DNA of 64,000 nt from assembly GCA_947650365.1 (NCBI GenBank), contig OX393557.1, forward strand, positions 55,156,972 through 55,220,971. Reading direction: 5' to 3'. Numbering within the stretch: the first letter of the stretch is position 1; every line of letters starts with the position of its first letter. The notes below the pieces were generated by a model. It did no database searches. It was not told the DNA's origin and saw nothing but the letters and a program-made list of their open reading frames with translations. This document shows, in pieces, positions 1-14,807 of this stretch. The position numbers were made by a program, and so were the translations under genes. The DNA is from Chamaelirium japonicum (taxonomy: Eukaryota; Streptophyta; Magnoliopsida; Liliales; Melanthiaceae).

Positions 1-985
1 GTACGAATGAGTAAGAATGGATCGTACGAATGAAGGAGAATGGATTGAATTAGAATGAATCGTACAAATGAATTAGAATGGATCGTACGAATGAATTAGA
101 ATGGATCGTACGAATGAAATAGAATGGATCGTATGAATGAATTCGAATGGATCGTGCGAATGAATTAGAATGGATCGCGAATGAATTAGAATAGATTGTG
201 CGAATGAATTAGAATGGATCGTGCGAATGAATTAGAATGGATCGTACGAATGAATTAGAATAGATTGTGCGAATGAATTAGAATGGATCGTACGAATGAA
301 TTAGAATAGATCGTACGAATGAATTAGAATGGATCGTATGAATGAATTAGAATGGATCGTGCGAATGAATTAGAATGGATCGTACGAATGAAATAGAATG
401 GATTCGCACGAATGTATCCATTCTAATTCATTCGTACGATCTGTTCTAATTCATTCGTACAATCCATTCTAATTCATTCGCACGATCCATTCGCATTCAC
501 TCAAACGATCCATTCTAATTCATTCATATGATCCATTCTAATTCATTCGCACGATCCATTCTAATTCATTCGTACGATCCATTCTAATTCATTCGCACAA
601 TCTATTCTAATTCATTCGTACGATCCATTCTAATTCATTCGCACGATCCATTCTAATTCATTCGTAATTCATTCGCACGATCCATTCTAATTCGAACCAT
701 TCTAATTCATTCGTACGATCCATTCTAATTCATTCGTACGATCCATTCTAATTCATTCGTACGATTCATTCTAATTCAATCCATTCTAAATCATTCGTAC
801 GATCCATTCTTACTCATTCGTACGATCCATTCTAATTCATTCGCACGAATGAATCCATTCTAATTCATTCGTATGATCCATTCTAATTCATTAGGATGAA
901 TGTATCCATTCTAATTCATTCGTACGATCCATTCTATCTCATTCGTACAATCCATTCTATCTCATTCGCACAATCTATTCTAATT
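1..985. repeat. 1508-bp higher-order repeat, copy 1
   Basis: First copy of a duplicated segment that spans a plus block, a strand-switch junction and a minus block. Because the copy includes the inversion, the inversion is older than the duplication. The partner is at 1509-2493. Confidence 0.85.
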
Positions 986-1508
986 CCTTCGTACGATCCA
1001 TTCTAATTCATTCATACGATCTATTCTAATTCTTTCGCACGAATGTATCCATTCTAATTCATTCGTACGATCCATTCTAATTCCTTCGTACGATCCATAT
1101 TCTAATTCATTCGTACGATCCATTCTAATTTTTTCTTACAATCCATTCTAATTCATTCGCACGAATGTATCCATTCTAATTCATTCGTACGATCCATTCT
1201 ACGAATTAGAATGGATCGTATGAATGAATTAGAATGGATCGTGCGAATAAATTAGAATGGATCGTATGAATGAATTAGAATAGATTGTGCAAATGAATTA
1301 GAATGGATCGTACGAATGAATTAGAATGGATACATTCGTGCGAATGAATTAGAATGGATCATACGAATGAATTAGAATGGATCATATGAATAAATTAGAA
1401 TGGATCGTACGAATGAATTAGAATGGATACATTCATGCGAATGAATTAGAATGGATCATACGAATGAATTAGAATGGATTCATTCGTGCGAATGAATTAG
1501 AATGGATC

Positions 1509-2493
1509 GTACGAATGAGTAAGAATGGATCGTACGAATGAATGAGAATGGATTGAATTAGAATGAATCGTACAAATGAATTAGAATGGATCGTACGAAT
1601 GAATTAGAATGGATCGTACGAATGAAATAGAATGGATCGTATGAATGAATTCGAATGGATCGTGCGAATGAATTAGAATGGATCGCGAATGAATTAGAAT
1701 AGATTGTGCGAATGAATTAGAATGGATCGTGCGAATGAATTAGAATGGATCGTACGAATGAATTAGAATAGATTGTGCGAATGAATTAGAATGGATCGTA
1801 CGAATGAATTAGAATAGATCGTACGAATGAATTAGAATGGATCGTATGAATGAATTAGAATGGATCGTGCGAATGAATTAGAATGGATCGTATGAATGAA
1901 ATAGAATGGATTCGCACGAATGTATCCATTCTAATTCATTCGTACGATCTATTCTAATTCATTCGTACAATCCATTCTAATTCATTCGCACGATCCATTC
2001 GCATTCACTCAAACGATCCATTCTAATTCATTCATATGATCCATTCTAATTCATTCGCACGATCCATTCTAATTCATTCGTACGATCCATTCTAATTCAT
2101 TCGCACAATCTATTCTAATTCATTCGTACGATCCATTCTAATTCATTCGCACGATCCATTCTAATTCATTCGTAATTCATTCGCACGATCCATTCTAATT
2201 CGAACCATTCTAATTCATTCGTACGATCCATTCTAATTCATTCGTACGATCCATTCTAATTCATTCGTACGATTCATTCTAATTCAATCCATTCTAAATC
2301 ATTCGTACGATCCATTCTTACTCATTCGTACGATCCATTCTAATTCATTCGCACGAATGAATCCATTCTAATTCATTCGTATGATCCATTCTAATTCATT
2401 AGCATGAATGTATCCATTCTAATTCATTCGTACGATCCATTCTATCTCATTCGTACAATCCATTCTATCTCATTCGCACAATCTATTCTAATT
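1509..2493. repeat. 1508-bp higher-order repeat, copy 2
   Basis: Second copy of 1-985. Phase is kept over the whole length: the junction is at 400 versus 1908, and the TTAGSATGAA variant at 891 versus 2399. Differences are single bases. Confidence 0.85.
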
Positions 2494-2920
2494 CATTCAT
2501 ACGATCCATTCTAATTTATTCGCACGATCCATTCTAATTCATTCATACGATCCATTCTAATTCATTCGTACGATCCATTCTAATTCATTCGTACGATCCA
2601 TTCTAATTCATTCGTACGATCCATTCTAATTCATTCGTACGCTCCATTCTAATTCATTAATACGATCCAATCTAATTTATTCATACGATCCATTCTAATT
2701 CATTCGTACGATCCATTCTAATTCATTCGCACGATCCATTCTAATTCATTCGCACGATCATTTCTAATTCATTCATACGATCCATTCTAATTCATTCGTA
2801 CGATCCATTCTAATTCATTCGCACGATCCATTCTAATTCATTCGTACGATCCAATCTAATTCATTCGTACGATCCATTCTAATTCTAATTCCTTTGTACA
2901 ATCCATTCTAATTTATTTGT

Positions 2921-5670
2921 ACGAATGAATTAGAATGGATCGTACGAATGAGTAAGAATGGATCGTACGAATGAATTAGAATGGATTGAATTAGAATGAA
3001 TCGTACGAATGAATTAGAATGGATCGTACGAATGAATTAGAATGGATCGTACGAATGAATTAGAATGGATTGAATTAGAATGAATCGTACAAATGAATTA
3101 GAATGAATCATACCGTACGAATGAATTAGAATGGATCATACGAAGGAATTAGAATGGATCGTACGAATTCATTAGAATGGATCGTACGAATGAATTAGAA
3201 TGGATCGTACGAAGGAATTAGAATGGATCGTACGAAGGAATTAGAATGGATACCTTCGTGCAAATGAATTAGAATGGGTCGTACGAATGAGTAAGAATGG
3301 ATCGTACGAAGGAAATAGAATGGATCGTATGAATGAATTAGAATGGATCGTGTGAATGAATTAGAATGGATCGTACGAATGAATTAGAATAGATTGTGCG
3401 AATGAATTAGAATAGATTGTGCGAATGAATTAGAATGGATCGTACGAATGAATTAGAATGGATCGTGCGAATGAATTAGAATGGATCGTACGAATAAAAT
3501 AGAATGGATTCGCACGAATGTATCCATTCTAATTCATTCGTACAATCCATTCTAATTCATTCGCACGATCCATTCGCGCGAATGAATTAGAATGGATCGT
3601 ACGAATGAGTAAAAATGGATCGTGCGAATGAATTAGAATGGATCATATGAATGAATTAGAATGGATCGTATGAATGAATTAGAATGGATCGTATGAATGA
3701 ATTAGAGTAGATTGTGCGAATGGATTAGAATGGATCGTATGAATGAATTAGAATGGATCGTATGAGTGAATTAGAATGGATACAAAGGAATTCGAATGGA
3801 TCGTACGAAGGAATTAGAATGGAGAATGGATCGTGCGATAAGAATGGATCGTACGGACAAATGAATTTGGATCGTGCTAATGAAATAGAATGGATCGTAC
3901 GAATGAATTAGAATGGATCGTACGAATGAGTAAGAATGGATCGTACGAATGAAATAGAATGGATCTTATGAATGAATTAGAATGGATCGTGGGAATGAAT
4001 TAGAATGGATCGTACGAATGAATTAGAATGGATCGTACGAATGAATTAGAATGGATACATTCGTGCGAATGAATTAGAATGGATCATACGAATGAATTAG
4101 AGTTGATATATTCGTTTGAATGAATTAAAATGGATAATACGAATCAGTAAGAATGGATCGTAGAATTAGAATGGATCGTATGAATGAATTAGAATGGATA
4201 CATACGAATGAATTAGAATGGATCGTATGAATGAATTAGAATGGATCGTGCGAATGAATTAGAATGGATCGTACGAATAAAATAGAATGGATCGTATGAA
4301 TGAATTAGAATAGATTGTGCGAATGGATTAGAATGGATCATACGAGTGAGTAAGAATGGATTGTACGAATGAAATAGAATAGATCGTACAAATGAATTAG
4401 AATGGATCGTATGAATGAATTAGAATGGATCGTGCGAATGAATTAGAATGGATCGTACGAATGAATTAGAATGGATCGTATGAATGAATTAGAATGGATC
4501 GTAGTAATGAATTAGAATGGATCGTGCAAATGAATTAGAATAGATCGTACAAATGAATTAGAATGGATAGATTCGTGCGAATGAATTTGAATGGATCATA
4601 CGAAGGAATTAGAATGGATCGTACGAATGAATTAGAATGGATCGTACGAATGAATTAGAATGGATCGTACGAAGGAATTAGAATGGATAGTACGAATGAA
4701 TTAGAATGGATACCTTCGTGCAAATGAATTAGAATGGATCGTACGAATAAGTAAGAATGGATCGTACGAATGAAATAGAATGGATCGTGCGAATGAATTA
4801 GAATGGATCGTGCGAATGAATTAGAATAGATCGTGCGAATGAATTAGAATAGATCGTGCGAATGAATTAGAATGGGTCGTACGAATGAATTAGAATGGAT
4901 CATATGAATGAATTAGAATGGATCGTACGAATGAATAAGAATGGATCGTGCGAATGAATTAGAATGGATCATACGAAGGAATTAGAATGGATCGTACGAA
5001 TGAATTAGAATGGATCGTACGAATGAATTAGAATGGATACATTCATGCTAATGAATTAGAATAGATCATACGAATGAATTAGAATGGATTCATTCGTGCG
5101 AATGAATTAGAATGGATCGTACGAATGAGTAAGAATGGATCGTACGAATGAATTAGAATGAATCGTACAAATGAATTAGAATGGACCGTACGAATGAATT
5201 AGTATAGATCATGCGAATGAATTAGAATGGATTGTACGAATGAATTAGAATGGATCGTACGAATGAAATAGAATGGATCGTACGAATGAATTAGAATGGA
5301 TACATTCGTGCAAAAGAAATAGAATGGATTGTATGAATGAATTAGAATGGATCGTGTGAATGAATTAGAATAGATCGTATGAATGAATTAGAATGGATCG
5401 TACGAATGAATTAGAATGGATCGTACGAACGAATTAGAATGGATCTTATGAATGAATTAGAATGGATCGTGCGAATGAATTAGAATGGATCATATTAATG
5501 AATTTGAATGGATCGTACGAATGAATTAGAATGGAACGTACGAATGAATTAGAATGGATCGTAGAATGGATCGTATGAATGAATTAGATTGAATCGTACG
5601 AATGAGTAAAAATGGATCATACGAATGAATTAGAATGGATCATACGAATGAATTAGAATGGATACATTTC
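2921..5670 (+). repeat. 23-bp satellite, mostly plus orientation
   Basis: Plus orientation apart from a short minus patch at about 3516-3575 that follows a strand-switch junction (3506-3525). It contains the truncated unit GTGCGATAAG at 3833-3842, a TCATACCGTACG marker near 3107, and the variant AATTAGAGTTGATA at 4095-4108, which matches the LINE target site. No gene is seen. Confidence 0.9.
4040..4260 (+). repeat. Satellite segment paralogous to the LINE insertion site (empty site)
   Basis: This stretch matches both flanks of the LINE. AATTAGAGTTGATA at 4095-4108 is preceded by the same bases as the left flank (44281-44321). It is followed by the right-flank pattern, including the AATTAAAATGGATAATACG variant, the truncated unit GATCGTAGAATTAG and GATACATACG. 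It therefore shows what the site looked like without the element. Confidence 0.8.
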
Positions 5671-6728
5671 GTACGATCCATTCTAATTCATTCGTACGAT
5701 CTATTCTAATTCGTTCATGCAATCCATTCTAATTCGTTCATGCAATCCATTCTAATTCATTCGCATGATCCATTCTAATTCATTCGTACGATCGATTCTA
5801 ATTCATTCATACGATCCATTCTAATTCATTCGCACGAATGTATCCATTCTAATTCATTCATACGATCCATTCTAATTCATTCGCACAATCTATTCTAATT
5901 CATTCATACGATCCATTCTAATTTATTCGCACGATCCATTCTAATTCATTCATACGATCCATTCTAATTCATTCATATGAACCATTCTAATTCATTCGCA
6001 CGATCCATTCTTACGCATTCGTACGATCCATTCTAATTCATTCGCGCGAATGGATCGTGCGAATGAATTAGAATGGATTGTACGAATGAATTAGAATGGA
6101 TCGTACGAATGAATTAGAATGGATACATTCATGCGAATCCATTCTATTTCATTCGTACGATCCATTCTAATTCATTCGCACGATCCATTCTAATTCATTC
6201 GTACGATCCATTCTAATTCATTCGTACGATCCATTCTAATTCATTCGCACAATCTATTCTAATTCATTCGTACGATCCATTCTAATTCATTCGCACGATC
6301 CATTCTAATTCATTCATACGATCCATTCTATTTCATTCGTACGATCCATTCTTACTCATTCGTACGATCCATTCTAATTCATTTGCACGAAGGTATCCAT
6401 TCTAATTCATTCGTACTATCCATTCTAATTCCTTCGTATGATCCATTCTAATTCCTTCGTACGATCCATTCTAATTCATTCGTACGATCCATTCTAATTC
6501 CTTTGTATGAACTATTCTAATTCATTCGTACGGTATGATTCATTCTAATTCATTCGTACGATTCATTCTAATTCAATCCATTATAATTCATTCGTACGAT
6601 CCATTCTAATTCATTCGTACGATCCATTCTAATTCATTCGTATGATTCATTCTAATTCAATCCATTCTAATTCATTCGTACGATCCATTCTTACTCATTC
6701 ATACGATCCATTCTAATTCATTCGTACA
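5671..6728 (-). repeat. 23-bp satellite, mostly minus orientation
   Basis: Minus orientation from the CATTTCGTACGATCC switch near 5668. A short plus patch at about 6049-6131 ends in the common junction GGATACATTC/ATGCGAATCC at 6121-6140. The CGTACGGTATGATTC marker lies at about 6528-6542. Confidence 0.88.
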
Positions 6729-7719
6729 AATTAATTAGAATGGATTGTACGAATGAATTAGAATTAGAATGGATCGTACGAATGAATTAGATTGGATCGT
6801 ACGAATGAATTAGAATGGATCGTACGAATGAATTAGAATGGATCGTATGAATGAATTAGAAATGATCGTGCGAATGAATTAGAATGGATCGTGCGAATGA
6901 ATTAGAATGGATCGTACGAATGAATTAGAATGGATCGTATGAATGAATTAGATTGGATCGTATTAATGAATTAGAATGGATCGTACGAATGAATTAGAAT
7001 GGATCGTACGAATGAATTAGAATGGATCGTATGAATGAATTAGAATGGATCGTACGAATGAATTAGAATGGATCGTATGAATGAATTAGATTGGATCGTG
7101 CGAATAAATTAGAATGGATCGTATGAATGAATTAGTATAGATCGTGCGAATGAGATAGAATGGATTGTACGAATGAGATAGAATGGATCGTACGAATGAA
7201 TTAGAATGGATACATTCATGCTAATGAATTAGAATGGATCGTACGAATGAATTAGAATGGATTCATTCGTGCGAATGAATTAGAATGGATCGTACGAATG
7301 AGTAAGAATGGATCGTACGAATGAATTAGAATGGATTGAATTAGAATGAATCGTACGAATGAATTAGAATGGATCGTACGAATGAATTAGAATGGATCGT
7401 ACGAATGAATTAGAATGGTTTGAATTAGAATGGATCGTGCGAATGAATTAGAATATGGATCGTACGAATGAATTAGAATGGATCGTGCGAATGAATTAGA
7501 ATGGATCGTACGAATGAATTAGAATATATTGTGCGAATGAATTAGAATGGATCGTACGAATGAATTAGAATGGATCGTACGAATGAATTAGAATGGATCA
7601 TATGAATGAATTAGAATGGATCGTTTGAGTGAATGCGAATGGATCGTGCAAATGAATTAGAATGGATTGTACGAATGAATTAGAATGGATCGTACGAATG
7701 AATTAGAATGGATACATTC
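6729..7719 (+). repeat. 23-bp satellite, plus orientation
   Basis: The block opens at the minus-to-plus switch GTACAAATTAATTAG near 6722 and closes at the common junction (7710-7729). It includes the TTTGAGTGAATGCG module near 7622, about 90 bp before the junction, an arrangement that recurs elsewhere. Confidence 0.88.
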
Positions 7720-9304
7720 GTGCGAATCCATTCTATTTAATTCGTACGATCCATTCTAATTCATTCGCACGATCCATTCTAATTCATTCGTACGATCCAT
7801 TCTAATTCATTCGTACGATCCATTCTAATTCATGCGCACAATCTATTCTAATTCATTCGTACGATCCATTCTAATTCATTCGCACGATACATTCTAATTC
7901 ATTCGTACGATCCATTCTAATTCATTCGTACGATCTATATTCTAATTCATTCGCACGATCCATTCTAATTCATTCATACGATCCATTCTAATTTATTCGC
8001 ACGATCCATTCTAATTCATTCGTACGATCTATTCTATTTCATTCGTACAATCCATTCTAACACAATCGTATGATCCATTCTAATCCATTCGCACAATCTA
8101 TTCTAATTCATTCATACGATCCATTCTAATTTATTCGCACGATCCATTCTAATTCCTTCGTATGATCCATTCTAATTCATTCGTACGGTATGATTCATTC
8201 TAATTCATTCGTACGATTCATTCTAATTCAATCCATTCTAATTCATTCGTACGATCCATACTAATTCATTCGTACGATCCATTCTAATTCATTCGTACGA
8301 TTCATTCTAATTCAATCCATTCTAATTCATTCGTACGATCCATTCTTACTCATTCGTACGATCCATTCTAATTCATTCGCACAAATGAATCCATTCTAAT
8401 TCATCCGTACGATCCATTCTAATTCATTCGTACGATCCATTCTAATTCATTCGTACGATCCATTCTAATTTATTCGCACGATCCATTCTAATTCATTCAT
8501 ACGATCCATTCTAATTCATTCATATGATCCATTCTAATTCATTCGCACGATCCATTCTTACTCATTCGTACGATCCATTCTAATTCATTCGCACGATCCA
8601 TTCTAATTCATTAATACGATCCATTCTAATTCATTCGCACGATCCATTCTAATTCATTCACACTCATTCGATCCATTCTAATTCATTCGCACGAATGTAT
8701 CCTTTCTAATTCATTCGTACGATCCATTCTAATTCATTCGCACAATCTATTCTAATTCATTCGAACGATCCATTCTAATTCATTCGTACGATCCATTCTA
8801 ATTCATACGAAGGAATTAGAATGGATCGTACGAATGAATTAGAAATGATACATTCGAATTCATTCGTACGATCCATTCTAATTCCTTCGTACGATCCATA
8901 TTCTAATTCATTCGCACGATCCATTCTAATTCATTCATACGATCCATTCTAATTGATTCGCACGATCCATTCTAATTCATTCCTACGATCCATTCTAATT
9001 CATTCGCACAATCTATTCTAATTCATTCGAACGATCCATTCTAATTCATTCGTACGATCCATTCTAATTCATTCGTACGATCCATTCTAATTCATTCACA
9101 CGATCCATTCTAATTCATTCGCACGATCCATTCTAATTCATTAGAACGATCCATTCTAATTCATTCGTACGATCCATTCTAATTCATTTATACGATCCAA
9201 TCTAATTCATTCATACGTTCCATTCTAATTCTTTCGCACGAATGTATCCATTCTAATTCATTCGTACGATCCATTCTAATTCATTAGCACGAAAAAACAC
9301 GATC
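7720..9304 (-). repeat. 23-bp satellite, minus orientation with a 50-bp plus patch
   Basis: Minus orientation from the 7710 junction. A short plus patch at about 8805-8856 ends in the ATTCGAATTCATTCG junction (8853-8867). The block ends in the unusual A-rich marker CACGAAAAAACACGATCC (9288-9305), which recurs only twice more in the window. Positions near 8545-8705 match about 26990-27150. Confidence 0.86.
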
Positions 9305-10496
9305 CACTCACATACGAATAAATTAGAATGAATTAGAATGGATTGTGTGAATGAATTAGAATGGATCGTACAAATGAATTAGAATGGATCGTACGAATGA
9401 ATTAGAATGGATCGTTCGAATGAATTAGAATAGATTGTGCGAATGAATTAAAATGGATCCTACGAATGAATTAGAAAGGATACATTCGTGCGAATGAATT
9501 AGAATGGATCGTATGAGTGTGAATGAATTAGAATGGATCGTGCGAATGAATTAGAATGGATCGTATTAATGAATTAGAATGGATCGTGCGAATGAATTAG
9601 AATGGATCGTACGAATGAGTAAGAATGGATCGTGCGAATGAATTAGAATGGATCATATGAATGAATTAGAATGGATCGTATGAATGAATTAGAATGGATC
9701 GTGCGAATAAATTAGAATGGATCGTATGAATGAATTAGAATAGATTGTGTGAATGAGTTAGAATGGATCGTACGAATGAATTTGAATGGATACATTCATG
9801 CGAATGAATTAGAATGGATCGTATGAATGAATTAGAATCGATCGTACGAATGAATTAGAATGGATCATGCGAATGAATTAGAATGGATCGTGCGAATGAA
9901 TTAGAATGGATCGTACGAATGAAATAGAATGGATTGTACGAATGAGATAGAATGGATCGTACGAATGAATTAGAATGGATACATTCATGCGAATGAATTA
10001 GAATAGATCATACGAATGAATTAGAATGGATTCATTCGTGCGAATGAATTAGAATGGATCGTACGAATGAGTAAGAATGGATCGTATGAATGAATTAGAA
10101 TGGATTGAATTAGAATGAATCGTACGAATGAATTAAATGGATCGTACGAATGAATTCGAATGGATCGTACGAATGAATTAGAATAGATTGTGCGAATGAA
10201 TTAGAATAGATTGTGCGAATGAATTAGAATGGATCGTACAGATGAATTAGAATGGATAAATTCATGCAAATGAATTAGAATGGATTGTATGAATGAATTA
10301 GATTGGATCGTATAAATGAATTAGAATGGATCATACGAATGAATTAGAATGGATCGTGCGAATGAATTAGAATGGATCGTACGAATGAATTTGAATGGAT
10401 ACATTCGTGCGAATGAATTAGAATGGATCGTATGAATGAATTAGATTGTACGAAGGAATTAGAATGGATCATACAAATGAAATAAAATGGATCATA
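9305..10496 (+). repeat. 23-bp satellite, plus orientation
   Basis: Follows the A-rich marker. It contains an ATCGATCG-bearing variant near 9837 and a GAGATAGAATGG variant near 9944, part of a module that returns near 16095, 28820, 34540, 35545, 36450, 37030 and 40620. It closes at ATCATAATCTAATTC near 10497. Confidence 0.87.
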
Positions 10497-11605
10497 ATCT
10501 AATTCATTCAAACGATCCATTCTAATTCATTCGCACAATCTATTCTAATTCATTCGTACGATCCATTCTAATTCATTCGCACGATCTATTCTAATTCATT
10601 CGTACGATCCATTCTAATTCATTCGCACGAATGTATCCATTCTAATTCATTCATACAATCTATTCTAATTCATTCGTACGGTCCATTCTAATTCATTCGT
10701 ACAATCCATTCTATTTCATTCATACGATCCATTCTTACTCATTCGTATGATCCATTCTAATTCATTCACACGAATAAATTAGAATGAATCGTACGAATGA
10801 ATTAGAATGGATCGTATGAATGAATTAGAATGGATCGTGCGAATGAATTAGAATGGATCGTACGAATGAAATAGAAAGGATTCACACGAATATATCCATT
10901 CTAATTCATTCGTACGATCCATTCTAATTCATTCGTACAATCCATTCTAATTCATTCGCACGATCCATTCGCATTCACTCAAACTATCCATTCTAATTCA
11001 TTCGTACGATCCATTCGAATTCATTCGTACGATCCATTCTAATTCATTCATACGATCCATTCTAATTCATTCATATGATCCATTCTAATTCATTCGCACG
11101 ATCCATTCTTACTCATTCGTACGATCCATTCTAATTCATTCGCACGATCCATTCTAATTCATTAATACGATCCATTTCCGAATAAATCGTGCGAATGAAT
11201 TAGAATTGATCGTACGAATGAATTAGAATGGATACATTCGTGCGAATGAATTAGAATGGATCGTATGAATGAATTAGAGTGGAAACATTCGTACAAATGA
11301 ATAAGAATGGATCGTACGAATGAATTAGAATGGATACATTCGTGCGAATGAATTAGAATGGATCATATGAATGAATTAGAATGGATCGTTTGAGTGAATG
11401 CGAATGGATCGTGCGAATGAATTAGAATGGATTGTACGAATGAATTAGAATGGATCGTACGAATGAATTAGAATGGATCGTATGAATAAATTAGAATGGA
11501 TCGTACGAATGAAATAGAATGGATTCGCACGAATGTATCCATTCTAATTCATTCGTACGATCCATTCTAATTCATTCGTACAATCCATTCTAATTCATTC
11601 GCACG
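10497..11605. repeat. 23-bp satellite, five short alternating blocks
   Basis: Orientation is minus 10497-10771, plus 10772-10887, minus 10888-11176, plus 11177-11530, minus 11531-11605. Two of the switches are the common junction in reverse (10878-10897, diverged; 11521-11540, exact). Confidence 0.83.
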
Positions 11606-12736
11606 ATTGAATTAGAATGAATCGTACGAATGAATTAGAATGAATCATACCGTACGAATGAATTAGAATGGATCATATGAATGAATTAGAATGGATCGTA
11701 ATGAATTAGAATGGATCATACGAATGAACTAGAATGGATCGTATGAATGAATTAGAATGGATCGTGCGAATGAATTAGAATGGATCGTGCGAATGAATTA
11801 GAATGGATCGTATGAATGAATTAGATTGGATCGTATTAATGAATTAGAATGGATCGTACGAATGAATTAGAATAGATCGTACGAATGAATTAGAATGGAT
11901 ACGAATGGATCGTACGAATGAGTAAGAATGGATCGTACGAATGAAATAGAATGGATTGTACGAATGAATTAGAATGGATACATTTGTGCAAATGAATTAG
12001 GATGCATCGTATGAATGAATTAGAATGGATCGTACGAATGAATTAGAATGGATACATTCGTGCGAATGAATTAGAATGGATCGTATGAATGAATTAGAAT
12101 CGATCGTACGAATGAATTAGAATGGATCATGCGAATGAATTAGAGTAGATTGTGCGAATGGATTAGAATGGATCATACGATTGAGTAAAAATGGATTGTA
12201 CGAATGAAATAGAATAGATCGTACGAATGAATTAGAATGGATCGTACGAATGAATTAGAATGGATCGTTCGAATGAATTAGAATAAATTGTGCGAATGAA
12301 TTAGAATGGATCGTACGAATGAATTAGAATAGATCGTGTGAATGAATTAGAATGGATCGTACGACGGAATTAGAATGGATCGTATGAATGAATTAGAATG
12401 GATCGTGCGAATGAATTAGAATGGATCGTATGAATGAATTACAATGGATCGTGCGAATGAATTAGAATGGATCGTACGAATGAATTAGAATGGATCGAAC
12501 GAATGAATTAGAATGGATCGTACGAATGAGTAAGAATGGATCGTACGAATGAATTAGAATGGATCGTACGAATGAATTAGAATGGATACATTCGTGCGAA
12601 TGAATTAGAATGGATCATATGAATGAATTAGAATGGATCGTTTGAGTGAATGCGAATGGATCTTGCGAATGAATTAGAATGGATTGTACGAATGAATTAG
12701 AATGGATCGTACGAATGAATTAGAATGGATACATTC
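11606..12736 (+). repeat. 23-bp satellite, plus orientation
   Basis: The block carries a TCATACCGTACG marker at about 11645, the GATACGAATGGATCG module near 11898, and the TTTGAGTGAATGCG module near 12648. It closes at the exact junction copy 12727-12746. Confidence 0.87.
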
Positions 12737-13414
12737 GTGCGAATCCATTCTATTTCATTCGTACGATCCATTCTAATTCATTCGCACGATCCATTCTAAT
12801 TCATTCGTACGATCCATTCTAATTCATTCATACGATCCATTCTAATTCATTCGTACGATTCATTCTAATTCATTCGCACAATCTATTCTAATTCATTCGT
12901 ACGATCCATTCTAACTCATTCGCACAATCCATTCTAATTCATTCATACGATCCATTCTATTTCATTCGTACGATCCATTCTTACTCATTCGTATGATCCA
13001 TTCTAATTCATTTGCACGAAGGTATCCATTCTAATTCATTCGTACTATCCATTCTAATTCCTTCGTACTATCCATTCTAATTCCTTCGTACGATCCATTC
13101 TAATTCATTCGTACGATCCATTCTAATTCATTCGTACGATCCATTCTAATTCCTTCGTATGATCCATTCTAATTCATTCGTACGGTATGATTCATTCTAA
13201 TTCATTCGTACGATTCATTCTAATTCAATCCATTCTAATTCATTCGTACGATCCATTCTAATTCATTTGTACGATCCATTCTAATTCATTCGTACGATTC
13301 ATTCTAATTCATTCGCACGATCCATTCTAATTCATTCGTACGATCCAATCTAATTCATTCGTACGATCCATTCTAATTCTTTCGCACGATCCATTCTAAT
13401 TCATTTGCACGAAG
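12737..13414 (-). repeat. 23-bp satellite, minus orientation
   Basis: Begins at the 12727-12746 junction. A TACGGTATGATTC marker lies at 13181. The return to plus is at GCACGAAGGTATTAG near 13410. Confidence 0.87.
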
Positions 13415-13916
13415 GTATTAGATTGGATCGTACGAATGAATTAGAATGGATACATTCGTGCGAGTGAATGCGAATGGATCGTGCGAATGAATTAGAATGG
13501 ATTGTACGAATGAATTAGAATGGATCGTACGAATGAATTAGAATGGATCGTACGAATGAATTAGAATGGATCGTACAAATGAATTAGAATGGATCGTACG
13601 AATGAATTAGAATGATTTGAATTAGAATGGATCGTGCGAATGAATTAGAATATGGATCGTACGAATGAATTAGAATGGATCGTGCGAATGAATTAGAATG
13701 GATCGTACGAATGAATTAGAATAGATTGTGCGAATGAATTAGAATGGATCGTACGAATGAATTAGAATGGATCGTACGAATGAATTAGAATGGATCATAT
13801 GAATGAATTAGAATGGATCCTTTGAGTGAATGCGAATGGATCGTGCGAATGAATTAGAATGGATTGTACGAATGAATTAGAATGGATCGTACGAATGAAT
13901 TAGAATGGATACATTC
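13415..13916 (+). repeat. 23-bp satellite, plus orientation
   Basis: A short plus block with the TTTGAGTGAATGCG module near 13811. It ends in the common junction at 13907-13926, where the next bases read ATTCAATTTC instead of ATTCTATTTC. Confidence 0.87.
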
Positions 13917-14807
13917 GTGCGAATCCATTCAATTTCATTCGTACGATCCATTCTAATTCATTCGCACGATCCATTCTAATTCATTCATACGATGCATTCT
14001 AATTCATTCGTATGATCTATATTCTAATTCATTCGCACGATCCATTCTAATTCATTCATACGATCCATTCTAATTTATTCGCACGATCCATTCTAATTCA
14101 TTCGTACGATCTATTCTATTTCATTCGTACAATCCATTCTTACTCAATCGTATGATCCATTCTAATCCATTCGCACAACCTATTCTAATTCATTCATACG
14201 ATCCATTCTAATTTATTCGCACGATCCATTCTAATTCCTTCGTATGATTCATTCTAATTCATTCGTACGGTATGATTCATTCTAATTCATTCGTACGATT
14301 CATTCTAATTCAATCCATTCTAATTTATTCGTACGATCCATTCTAATTTCATTCGTACGATCCATTCTAATTCATTCGTACGATTCATTCTAATTCAATC
14401 CATTCTAATTCATTCGTACGATCCATTCTTACTCATTCGTACGATCCATTCTAATTCATTCGCACGAATGAATCTATTCTAATTCATTCGTACGATCCAT
14501 TCTAATTCATTCGTACGATCCATTCTAATTCATTCGTACGATCCATTCTAATTCATTCGCACGATCCATTCTAATTCATTCGTACGATCCATATTCTAAT
14601 TCATTCGCACGATCCATTCTAATTCGAACCATTCTAATTCATTCGTACGATCCATTCTAATTCATTCGTACGATCCATTCTAATTCATTCGTACGATCCA
14701 TTCTAATTCATTCGTACAATCCATTCTAATTCATTCGCCCGATCCATTCGCATTCACTCGCACGAATGTATCCATTCTAATTCATTTGTACGATCCAATC
14801 TAATACC
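13917..14807 (-). repeat. 23-bp satellite, minus orientation
   Basis: The marker CGTACGGTATGATTC lies near 14264. Near 14745 there is a hybrid unit, CGCATTCACTCGCACG, related to the TTTGAGTGAATGCG module but spliced to another unit. The block closes near 14808. Confidence 0.86.

Larger units (their letters stand above)
1..2920. repeat. 23-bp satellite, four blocks forming two copies of a 1.5-kb unit
   Basis: Orientation runs plus (1-409), minus (410-1200), plus (1201-1917), minus (1918-2920). Positions 1 to about 985 recur at 1509 to about 2493 with a constant offset of 1508 bp and only scattered substitutions, including the plus-to-minus junction (400-419 and 1908-1927) and odd variants such as the short link GAACCATTC near 693 and 2201. 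The two copies diverge after about 985/2493. No gene is present. Confidence 0.9.
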
